From contig JAMQCK010000065.1 of NCBI GenBank assembly GCA_024196135.1, forward strand, positions 1-64,000: a DNA stretch of 64,000 bases, in the 5' to 3' direction. Below the pieces are notes generated by a model that saw only the letters and a list, made by a program, of their open reading frames with translations, did no database searches and was not told the DNA's origin. The translations under genes and the position numbers were made by a program. Position 1 is the stretch's first letter; each line of letters begins with the position of its first letter. This document shows, piece after piece, positions 21,197 through 31,159 of this stretch. The DNA comes from Pleurotus ostreatus/Saccharomyces cerevisiae fusant (taxonomy: Eukaryota; Opisthokonta).

Positions 21197-24043
21197 ATGG
21201 CATTTCTAACTTCGCCTGAAATTTCGTTCTCTGACAAGGTCAAGCGCGTCATACAAGCGCCTTTCCGGACGCCTAGTGGCCTTGGAAGGGAGTGGTTGAA
21301 TGACCTGGAACATGTGAGCTGTTCAAAGCTGCATCTCTGCGTATGACGCTGGCTCAACTCACAACAGGGACGCAATATGGACCCGCCATTCGGAAGTGCT
21401 GTGAGTTTTATCTGTGCATAAATTCTATAGGCTAACGTGGCATAACAGAAACCATCGTCTTCCTCGAGAAACAAAGATGCCTCGCCAGAAAACGTAGCGC
21501 CTATCAGAATGTCGGCTTACGTCTTCGTGCTGATTTGCCACTAGATCCCTGGAAGCGCCCGGACTAGTATGTCCGCGGAAGACGCCGATTTTGTCCCTCC
21601 GGTGGCGTCTATATTCCTTCATCCGGGAGTCATCGCTTACACTGGACAGACTTACTGGCAAGTCGGGGGTCAGAAATTCGTCCATCAGCTGGCAGACGAA
21701 GACGATGCCTGGAATGCGGGCACTCGATTGGTCGATCACTACGACTCGACGGCGTGCAGGGTTGCACGGGAAAACATAGATACGCTTCTCGTCTTCGTGC
21801 GTGAACTGCTCGATCGTTGCGTGTTAATCTGACGAGCGTACATCACCAGGCTGGTCTTTTCTCGGGCGTCGCGACTGCCTTCATTATTGAGTCGTATAGG
21901 TGGCTGCTACTGGAACCTGACGACATGTCTGCCGAGTACTTGAGGCGAATCCTGGAAGTCCTTTCGAACTCAACTGTCCCGGCTATCTCACAGTCTAGCG
22001 GACGTCCTTCATTGCCCGACGATATTGTGGCTCTCATCAACGGCCTATGGTTCAGTAGCTTGACCCTCAGCTTATCGTCGGCCTTGATCGGCATAGTCTC
22101 GAAGCAATGGCTTCACGAATATCTTCGTGACGCCGGTCGCTCGCAGATGACCAACCTCTCTGTTCGCCAAGTCAAGTATCAAGGGCTTTCGCGGTGGTAC
22201 GTCGATACCATCATCGCCCTGATTCCGCTCTTTCTCCAGGGAGCACTATTTCTATTCCTTGCTGGCGTGGTCTACCTTCTCTGGCATATCCAGCCGGTCA
22301 TCGCCGCTGTTGTCAGTGCCTTGGCCCTCTCCATCGCAGTCTTCTTCATCATGACCACGGTCCTCCCTGCGATACAGTTTCTCCTTGGTTGGGCAGAAAT
22401 TCTGCGCCTACACAGAACAAATCAATTTCCATTCAAATCCGCCCAGGCCCTGATATTCCTTCGTCTATCTATCATCATCGGAAACACAGTGGCCTGGATT
22501 TACCACTACTTCATATCCATGAAGGGAGTTCGCTTTGGCTATTCGTTTGAGGCGCCCTTCCGGACATACTCCGGGTGGCCGCAGCTGGACCTCGATTGGA
22601 CCCGCCTTCGGGACCACTACGCACGACAGAGCGATGAGCCGACATCGCTTGGCCTATGCGTCGGTTTCATGGAGCTCAACTTCGAGCATCGACTTCTGCG
22701 CAACTGGATCTGGGGATGTCTTTGGAGTTTGAGGGACAACGCCGCCGATGCTAAATATGTGCTCCAGTGTATAAGGCGTGCCCCGGAGACCAAGAGTGAC
22801 TTCCCCACGTCAGAGGATTACCTGGCGAAGGAAGTCCTTCCCCTCTTTCCCGAACGCCTCGCTCCACAGGTGACGACCGAGTTGGTGATGCTTTCGTTAC
22901 TCGGTCCGGGCAACAAAGGCCCTCACGTCGAAGCGCGCATCGAACATCTCATTCGCCTGTTCAACAGCCTCATTCATCGCGACGTAGAGGAGATACCCCT
23001 CATTGTTTATTATACATTGCGTGCTACGCTTATTCATGTGCCCAAAAAATCACTGGATTCCGGTACGCGATATCTGCGGACTGAGACTGAAACAATGATA
23101 GCTGACGACTCGTACAGATACTCGATGCCAACTAGTCGACGTCGCGCAAAGCATTCTGCGGAAGGACAGACATGCGGAGGATCTCTACGGCAGCTCGTTC
23201 CTAGATCTCATCACTACCATCGTGACCTGCCTCAGCGAAGTCGAGGTTCCCATCGACGACGACGGCGCCGGCGCCTTGAAGTCGGATCGGGACCTAAGCT
23301 TGGACCTTGCTGGCGATATGATGGACTGGCTCGAGCGCTATCCAGATCCAAGCAGCAACTGGGAAGACTACAAGTCGCGTGTTATCTGGTCTGCGCATAT
23401 TACCGTGCTGTTTGCGCGCATCCTCACCGGATTCAAGTCCATCGAGCCCGAGAATATTCAAGTCAACCACAGTCGCTTCCCCGTCATCTACGAGCTTAGC
23501 CAGTTCGTGTTCGAGAAAGCTCGCCCCATACCGTCGGACGTCCTACCTACGTGGGCGCCCGACAAGTCCGATATGGAGGAGTTCGCGCGTGTCAAAGTCG
23601 CCATCGAAGAGGCGGCGCAGGCGTGTCCGAGCCTTGCTGCTCCCTCGCAAGTAAGGCGTACGACGGTGAGAACTCATCTTCCGTCTCCACGATCATGTTT
23701 CCTGATCTTAAACAATAGGATGGTACTCGTCGGCACGGTGTTCATTGGGAAGATGTCCGCGCAAGAAATGGATCTGCTCCGACGGTGAGTCCTACAATCC
23801 TGGCGCCGATGTGCACTGTCGCTGATGAATGGCCAGGAAACGGCCTCGCAGCCTACTGACTCGGATGCAACGAATATCATTCCGGTGGCTGGCGGGGCTA
23901 GGAGTGGATCCATGTCCCCGGAGGGCACGCTAACGGAGCAGACTGCGTCGGCGTCTGGGTCGCTTGGCTCGCAGGGGAGAGGTAATGACGAGGGGGTTGT
24001 GTATGAGGACTCAGAAGGCGCGGTTAAAGGCGAGGTGCATTGA
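21197..24043 (+). CDS. DUF6535-domain membrane protein
   Basis: The CDS is join(21197..21313,21368..21400,21449..21493,21545..21796,21850..23062,23118..23650,23719..23784,23837..24043), 821 residues. The DUF6535 region begins around WNAGTRLVDHYDSTACR and continues through LLVFAGLFSGVATAFIIESYRWL, LINGLWFSSLTLSLSSALIGIVSKQWLHEY, and two long hydrophobic helices (about residues 270-330). This layout, with an FSG/ES-type first helix and a KQWLxEY motif, defines the family, which is confined to mushroom-forming fungi and has unknown function. The C-terminal 400 residues are soluble and end in a Ser/Gly-rich tail. The first four exons are each a multiple of three, so the disordered N-terminus is modular. 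Confidence 0.85.
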
Positions 24044-24856
24044 CCTGGCGCAGAAGGAGCAACTTGAAGACGTCACATTAGAATATTGTTATTTTCCAGT
24101 ATCCAGATATGGTAATCGATTTCGCTCGGAACTTACCGAGGTGTTGTTGTCTTCAACCGTCACCATCAAGGAATGACAAGGCTTGCTGGATGACTGCACT
24201 CTCTGACGCTTCCTCCATGCCTTCAAGGATCTTTCCTCTGGTATGAGTTCTCAGCAGCAGGTCATCAGCGACGTGCTTATCCCCTCGACGCCCTCGTCGT
24301 CACCCAAACACCAATCAAGTTGCCCGCTACCTCCTTCATCGCGACTGTCAGAACATGCGAAGTCTATACTCAGGGCTCTGTACACCGCAAGCATCCTTCA
24401 CTTGTTCCGGCTTGCCGCTCCAACGCTTCGACCTTGAACGCATGTCATTGTCACCTGCGCACACAATGCGAAGCGGAGCCGGCGGAAACGCGCACTGGAC
24501 TCTGTCGTATACCCACCGACGTGCTAACCATCTATCACTGTGTTGGCAGAGTCTGCCGTGCATGATAAGAGATTTCTATCGTCCAACCCGAGCACTTTGA
24601 CTCGCTGGCGAAGAGCGTGAACGTCGATCTTGCACCAAGGCCTCAGATACGCGCCTCTCGGATAGCCTTTTTCTTCCGGACCTGATCTATCTCAGAAGGC
24701 TTCTCGCCAGACGTGCGCAGTGCGTCATGACATCTCCGACGTCGGAAGATAAACACTGCACAACACGCCGCTCCCAGTTATATATATGGCCAGCGCATAC
24801 GTGCTCCTTCTTCCTCTCGACCACCACCTCTCCCTCGCGCAGCCACCACAGTATCG
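24044..24856. other. intergenic upstream of the aspartic protease
   Basis: This holds the protease promoter with a TATA box. A 64-codon Ser/Pro-rich ORF at 24243-24437 begins with ATG but has no relatives I recognise, so I do not call it a gene. Confidence 0.5.
24779..24787 (+). promoter_or_regulatory. TATA box of the aspartic protease
   Basis: TATATATAT lies about 70 bases upstream of the chosen ATG. It leaves little room for an additional upstream coding exon. Confidence 0.5.
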
Positions 24857-26580
24857 ATGCCCACCAAGATGCAGGCCGACCACCCGCCCATCCAGTTCAC
24901 GACGAATCTCGCCGAGCAGGACGCAAGGGAGATCCTGCGTCGTGACCGTCTGCGCGCGCAAATGCTCCTCGCGCAACACCAGCCTCATGGTCCGCTCGCC
25001 TTCAACATGAAGGCAGGTACCCAGCCGGAGAAGGTTAAGAGCATCGCCGTCACTGACGCAGGTGCGTTGTCCGTCCATCGGCAGCATTTCCTTAGACTGA
25101 CGACAGAGCCACAGCGGTCACGTATACGTGTGCTGTCGACATCGGTACTCCACCGACGAGATACGACCTTCTCATCGACACCGGTACGCATATATTCACT
25201 CCTCGCCGCATATATGCGCCTCATATTGTCTCTAGGGAGTTCCAATACCTGGATCGGCTCTGGCAAGAAATACGTTGTGACCAAGTCGAGCGAGAACACG
25301 CGCCAGCACTTCGTGCGTCTTCCGTTGATGAACTTGCATGTCGCGTCTGACGGTTGTCGCAGCAAATCAGCTACGGCAGCGGCTCATGCTCTGGAACGCA
25401 ATGTATGCGCTCTGGCGTCGTCTTCACCCGTCTAGGTCTCATCTCATACTTCCCAGATATCGACCACGTCAGCCTCGGAGAAGGTCTTGACATCCCCAAG
25501 CAGTCTATCGGTGTCGCGAGCAAAGCTGATGGCATGAATGGCATTGACGGCATCTTGGGCATCGGACCCATCGACCTCACGCAGGGGTGAGGACGCATCT
25601 TCACCATCTTGTGATTGACTATCTGCTAATTGCGCTACAGAACTGTTCAGTGGGGTGACCGCATCCCTACTGTCACTGATAACCTGTGAGTGGACGCACC
25701 CATCTCGCGCCTTGATTTGCTTTCACTGAGGTATGCTCGCAAGGTACAAGAATAAGATCATTTCTACGGAGAGCATCGGTATCTTCTACCAGCCCACCAC
25801 CTCGGCTGATCCCGTCCCGAACGGCGAGCTCACCTTCGGCGGTGTTGATACCTCGAAGTGTCAGGGCGAGATTACCTGGGTCCCTATCACCAAGAAATCG
25901 CCCGCAGACAAATACTGGGGTATGTTTTGCGGTCGACGGCAAACGAAGATCCACTAACGTCGCGCAGGCATCGACCAGACGGTCACTTATGGAGAGCACG
26001 GCGAAACGTTGATGAAGAACTGTGCCGGCATCGTAAGTTGCCACAAATTCCACCGTCCTTTTGCGTTGACTAAAGGCCCTTTTGGATAGGTCGATACCGG
26101 TACGACTCTCTTGATGATTGCCACCGACGCCTTCGATGCGTACAAAAAGGCGACGGGCGCGAAGGTCGATGAAGCCACCGGCCTTCTGACCGTGACTGCC
26201 GAGCAGTTCAAGAAGATGAAGTCCTTGTACTTCAAAATTGGCGAGGTGGGTGCCCTTGTCATCTTGCGGGAAAAGCGCTCATTGAAGCTCGTTAGACGAC
26301 TTTCGAGTTCACCCCCAACGCGCAAAAGTGGCCGGCCATGCTTGGCAAGATGATGGGTGGTAAGGAAGGACAGATCTACCTCATCCTCGCCGATATGGGC
26401 GCCCCGAGCGGCCAGGGTTTGGACTTCATCGGTGCGTGGTTTCATTGACGTGTCGAGCACCGTCTCACCGGCTGCGTAGATGGCTTCGGATGGCTTCAGC
26501 GCTTCTACTCGGTCTACGATACGACGAACGGTCGTATTGGGATCGCGAACACCAAGTACACGAAGGCGGAGAGCAACTAG
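24857..26580 (+). CDS. polyporopepsin-like aspartic protease (A1)
   Basis: The CDS has 11 exons: 24857..25061, 25115..25183, 25236..25312, 25363..25402, 25457..25586, 25641..25685, 25744..25919, 25968..26032, 26090..26245, 26296..26431 and 26480..26580; 399 residues. It is a pepsin-fold endopeptidase. Both active-site motifs are intact: LLIDTGSSNTW and IVDTGTTLLMI. The flap is ISYGSGSCSG, the tyrosine included. The propeptide region contains repeated Arg (EILRRDRLRAQ). Unlike most secreted members it begins MPTKMQADHPP with no hydrophobic signal peptide, and the TATA box position argues against a missing signal exon. It may act in the vacuole or cytosol, or leave the cell by another route (inference). 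Confidence 0.92.
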
Positions 26581-26728
26581 GACGAGGACACTGTAAGTTG
26601 AGCATCATAAATACGGACATACGCAATATGGGATTCAAAGACGGACGATCTCGCATACCCAAATGTAACTTTAGTGACGGTTAGCATTGGAATCGAACAA
26701 CATACACGCGTACGACCCAGAATCTCTA

Positions 26729-27500
26729 TTATGTCCGCTTGTCATCGCTGGTGATCCCATCTGCTCTGCCGCCCGCGAGCTTTTGAAGGTTGGACAGTGG
26801 CTCATCCAGCTGCCGCGTCACCCAAGGCAAGACGAAGCGGAACGCGACGAAGATGGTCACTGCCGCAACGCCGAGGAAGGGCAACACGGACTGCGGGAGT
26901 ACTCCGAGCAGTAGAGGTTCCATGGTTATGACGAACGGCGCGGGCTCTGTATTCGTAGCGGCGGCGTACGAGGCGGATACCCCGATGTGCCGGGCCTGTA
27001 CTCGCGCGAGCTTTGTTCGACGAGGTGCCTCGGCCGAAGCAGAGTCAAAGATTGCCAGGTAGTAGTCTGCGGGAGCCTAGTGAAGAGGGTGAATCCTCAT
27101 GCTCGCGCAGAAGAAATGTAGAAAAATGGGACTCACAGATGCAGGCGAAGAGATGCGCACGGAGAAGTGGTCGTAGGTGGACCAGGGTTCACTTTCTGCG
27201 CGAAGCTCGACCCATAGCTCTGAGTCGCCGACGCTAAGCTCGTCCAGCGTATTCGTATTCTCTGATGTCCGTAGAGGTACTACGCTGAGCACTCGCTCGC
27301 TCGTCGTGGCGTCCAACCAGTACCTATCAGTCGCAGGTAAGGAATGAGCTCCCGCAAAACGACGTCGTGGAAGCTTACGGCTTAGTCGAGGGTACGGTCG
27401 CATTATGTGTTTCCTTGAAGCTGAAGTTGACGATCTCAGTGTTGGCCAGGACGCAGTGGAGGAAGGACAACATGAAGAGCCATGGTAGTGGGAAGAACAT
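26729..27500 (-). CDS. unknown type I membrane protein of the secretory pathway
   Basis: The CDS is join(26729..27076,27137..27323,27379..27500), with introns of 60 and 55 bp, giving 218 residues. Residues 1-19 are a clear signal peptide (MFFPLPWLFMLSFLHCVLA). A lumenal domain of about 140 residues follows, with one N-x-S and one N-x-T site near its start. One transmembrane helix lies near residues 170-192 (VLPFLGVAAVTIFVAFRFVL). The tail is short, basic and cytosolic. I do not recognise the family. The architecture resembles small ER accessory subunits such as those of GPI or glycosylation machinery, but no motif proves it. Confidence 0.7.
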
Positions 27501-27695
27501 CGTGGGTGATCACGTGTGCGACGGAGGCGTCACGATAGCTACGTGATGTCACGGTTGGTGTTCGCCGCGTCTCTTGAATTGGTTCAGATAGGTGGCAGGC
27601 GGATACAGCCTGAAAATGTCGCTCAAATGCAAGGTCCTCAGAAATAAATGGTAGTACAAGGATTTTTCCGGTAGTTACTCTATAGCTGGCTCGAA

Positions 27696-29645
27696 TCAAG
27701 CAGCCTGAGGCTGCTTGTCGCCCCGGACCTCTAGGATCGTATTCCGAAGTCTCTTGCACGCCTCTTCCGCCTCGGGGCCGTTCGTTAAACTGAAGCTGAT
27801 GCGGACGTGGTTCGTGGGGCCTCCGGCGGGCATGAAGGAGATACCGGGTACAGCGAGGAAGCCGCGCTCAACCGCCTTCTCGAGGATGACGGTGTAGGAG
27901 TCGATGTCGCGTTCGTAGAGGAGCTGTGGGTAGCGAGTCAGTCAATTTTGACGAACGATCCAAGGAGAATATATCCTATAGACGGAAGCGATAGATGGAC
28001 CGCCACGCACCTCAATATACACAAACATCCCCGCGACCGGGCTATTCCACTTCGCCACGCCGGTTAGGTATTTCTTCGCGGCAGCTTCGAAGAGGTCGCG
28101 CTTGACGCGGTAGTACTCGGCGACGCGGCCGACATGGGCAATGAAGCCGTCTTGGCCCCAGTGCTCGAGGAGCTTGTAGACCATAGCTTGGGTGGTGGAG
28201 GCGGTTTGGAGGCTGGGGTGTGTTTGTGAGTATGAGTGAAAAGCTCGTGTGGGAGAAAGGTGAAGGGCACAGAGGCTTACTTGGTATTCGACGTGATGAG
28301 GTCGACTTTATCGCAGATCTCCTTCGCTGCGGAGAGGAAGCCGATGCGCATGCCGCTGCTCAGGACCTTGCTAAAGGAGTCGAAGCTACGGTGAAGAGGA
28401 TGAGGAACGGAAGAAGGTCAACAGACAAGATGAGCGCACCGAACAACCCGGCCAACCTCGTCGTTGACCTCCTTTTCCAAGGCAAAATAGCTCTTCGCCT
28501 TGCTCCCCTTCTCGCCGTAGTGGACGAATGCGTAGGCATCGTCTTCGAGGATAAGGAAGTTATACTTCTTGGCGAGCTTCAGGCTGCGTCTTTTCATTAG
28601 ACCCGTAACGCGGTTTGAGATGTGGCAACGTACACTTCGACCTTGCGCGATTGCGGTATGGACGCGCCAGTCGGGTTGCTGCCTGAGTAGCCTCTGATCA
28701 GTGCCGCTCACCCCATGCCACAATTGGCACTGACCGGTAGGAATGGTATAAAGCAATCTCGGGAATTTTTGACCCGGACGCTCAGTCTCCCAATTCGCCA
28801 GGATTTTCTCCAACGCTTCCGGGTTGAGGCCTTGAGTGTCGGTTGGGCACTCAATCAAAGTGCATGGTTCGACATTCAGGATGCCCAGGGTTCCTCTATC
28901 GAAGTAGGTGAGCTGATACTAGGCACATGAAGAACTGCGCTACTTACGCGTATACAGGTGTCTCGACGAGCATGTTGTCGCCTTCATTGATTAGATTTTG
29001 GAAGGTCTAAGGGGAGGCTTAGCAAGTTCGAAGCGACCGAGTGCGAACGTGCTACCTTATGCATGAGGTCTTGGCTACCGGAGCCGACAGACACTCTCCA
29101 CCCCTCATCCAAAGAGCGGCCATGTACCCTACATTGGAAGTCCTCTAGCCACTGTATACTGTCAGACGTAATCCCAATGCTTCGAACTAAACATTACCTT
29201 CACGAGGCGCGGCAGACCGGAGGTTGCGCCATACCTGTATGTTCAGCACGTGCATGACATGAAGTCGGGGGTGCTTATGACTTACTGCAACGCTTCCTCG
29301 AGGTCCTTTCCGTCGAGTGTGAGCTCGAGGGGCGCTTCGTCCCCAACGGGCTTAACCTTCAAGGTAATTGCTTCGAAGGGGAACGTTTCGGGGGCGGGCT
29401 TGCCTATTGACGACTTTGGTGTAAGCGATGAATAACGAAAGTAAAGTCGTAAGCATACCAGCAAGCAAGGATATCATTCCAGGCCGCTTTTCAAGCGGAA
29501 AGAGGCCGCGGACTGGATTGAAACCGATGAGCACCAAGAGAGACATTGAGAAGCAATCCCTCTACGTACTTCCGCTAGGCTTCCATCGCTTGGAGCGTTC
29601 AGAGAGGAAGGGTGTAACATCTACGGCGGTAGGCATGGTGGTCAT
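27696..29645 (-). CDS. PLP aminotransferase, ARO8/2-aminoadipate type
   Basis: The CDS has 12 exons: 27696..27923, 28011..28212, 28281..28385, 28440..28583, 28634..28682, 28735..28895, 28948..29006, 29056..29151, 29198..29234, 29286..29403, 29459..29512 and 29570..29645; 442 residues. It is a fold-type I, class I aminotransferase. Motifs in order are IRGLFPLEKRPGMISLLAGKP, QYGATSGLPRLV, VGSGSQDL, IPTGSNPTGAS, FLILEDDAYAF, and the PLP-lysine motif DSFSKVLSSGMRIGF. These match the eukaryotic aromatic (Aro8) and 2-aminoadipate aminotransferases, so substrates are likely aromatic amino acids, kynurenine or aminoadipate. All key residues are present. It diverges from a thioesterase gene across a 504-bp shared upstream region. 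Confidence 0.93.
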
Positions 29646-30149
29646 AAGGAGGGAGGTAAGTGAGGACGATAGGGGTATGACTCGAGCCCTTTTGAGGTCA
29701 CGGTTGAAGTTGAAGTGATCCGGCGATAATCGGCATCCGTCGGACTCATCTCCCGGCGAGCTGCTGTCCGTCTGGCCGCGGCGTTTGCACCTCGTCTGCA
29801 CCAATGATCACTGATTCAGAGCTTTAATGACTCGACTCTATAGCTCAGAAGTTTGTGAGGGCTGAAGAGTACTTGCGCCGACGTAAAACAGGGAGGACGA
29901 GCGCTGGGGATTGCAGAAGGCGCCGAGCGCTTATTTGCTCTCACTGTTTCGACGGAGAAATGCACAGAAGCTCCGCAAAGAGGGTCTCAACGACGCAAGC
30001 CACTCATACCATACAATCATGAAGTCACCGTACCCCGATGGAAGTTCCGCTTCAGAGGTGCGGTCCGGAAGCACCGGTCTTGGCATAAATATTTGGTCGC
30101 TAGAACTTCCATCTTTGGCTTTCCCTTTGATCCCACCAAATCAGCCACC
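29646..30149. promoter_or_regulatory. shared upstream region of aminotransferase and thioesterase
   Basis: A 504-bp stretch between divergent genes. ATAAATAT at 30085-30092 lies 58 bases before the thioesterase start and may be its TATA box. No ORF of interest. Confidence 0.4.
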
Positions 30150-30608
30150 ATGTCCGGATCCCAAAGCCAGCAACAGACGGAAGCAGAGCTCCTTTCCCAT
30201 GTCCAAGCATTCTGGGACCGACAAAAAGACACCAGCCCCCTCTACAGTCTGCTCATCCCCGACCTGACCATCATCTCCGCAACACGCGGTCGCGTCCTCG
30301 CGCAGATGCGCGTAGCGAAGCAGCAGCTCAACTCCAAGGGTACCCTGCACGGAACGACGTCTGCGTGTCTTCTGGACTGGGGAGGCGGGATCGCCATCGC
30401 GTCGCATGGTGTGGAGAAGACGGGCGTGACGACGGACTTGCACGTCTCCTGCCTGGCACCGGCGAAGGAGGGCGATCTGCTCGAGATCGAGTGCATCGCG
30501 GAGAAGGTGGGGCGATCAGTGGCGTATACAACAGTCACGGTCCGGAAAGTAGTCGAGGGGGGCGACAATGTCATCGTCAGCTCGGGGAGGCATACGAAGT
30601 TCTTGTAG
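30150..30608 (+). CDS. hotdog-fold thioesterase (ACOT13/PaaI type)
   Basis: A single exon of 152 residues, the usual size for this family. The hotdog core shows the pattern SKGTLHGTTSACLLDWGGGIAIASHG, then VTTDLHVSCLAPAKEGDLLEIEC and a final strand ending in GRHTKFL. LHGT and the following Asp form the active-site region of ACOT13-like acyl-CoA thioesterases; the common HGG is HGT here. It probably hydrolyses acyl-CoA esters. Location is uncertain, and no mitochondrial leader is evident. The first ATG at 30150 (CACCATG context) is chosen because the longer frame begins without ATG. Confidence 0.88.
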   Translation: MSGSQSQQQTEAELLSHVQAFWDRQKDTSPLYSLLIPDLTIISATRGRVLAQMRVAKQQLNSKGTLHGTTSACLLDWGGGIAIASHGVEKTGVTTDLHVSCLAPAKEGDLLEIECIAEKVGRSVAYTTVTVRKVVEGGDNVIVSSGRHTKFL

Positions 30609-31159
30609 ACTGACATACAACACTGTTACAATGGCACCTACGAAGCTGAGAGAAAGCCAACATACACGCTTGTAGATACCGAAGAAAGAATGTTTGCCCC
30701 ACAAACTACCCCAATCGCCCGCACTGGCCTCGCGATGGCAGGAGTCCCCACGTGAAGCGCGTATTAAAAGTGTATCTGTTACGCTTGTTTTCTCTTGCCA
30801 CTCCCTGTCCAGGATACGACCACGACGTTCCCGGGAAACGCAGAGCGATCCACTTGGAGACGTCGCTCCGGGCCCTCATCTACTCAGTAGCATTGACCAG
30901 AGGTCGCTAAGCAGACGAGGGCGCGGCGGGGGCATTTCGTAACACAGACCACGGCACGCACCGTCACGTCCAAGTACCAGCAGCGTTGGCGGGGTAGCCG
31001 ACGGTGGAGATCCTTTCCATTAGCAAGCACGAAAGCATTATAACCCGTGAGTAGAGTAGCATCCTAGGACCGTCCTCGGGCAACAGCACGCCCACAAGAA
31101 GAAAGCAAACAAGCACATCACCACCCCCGCACCTACTCCACGATCCACCACTACCTTCC
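30609..31159. other. intergenic between convergent genes
   Basis: Downstream sequence of the thioesterase (+) and of the FYR gene (-). No gene or repeat recognised. Confidence 0.5.
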
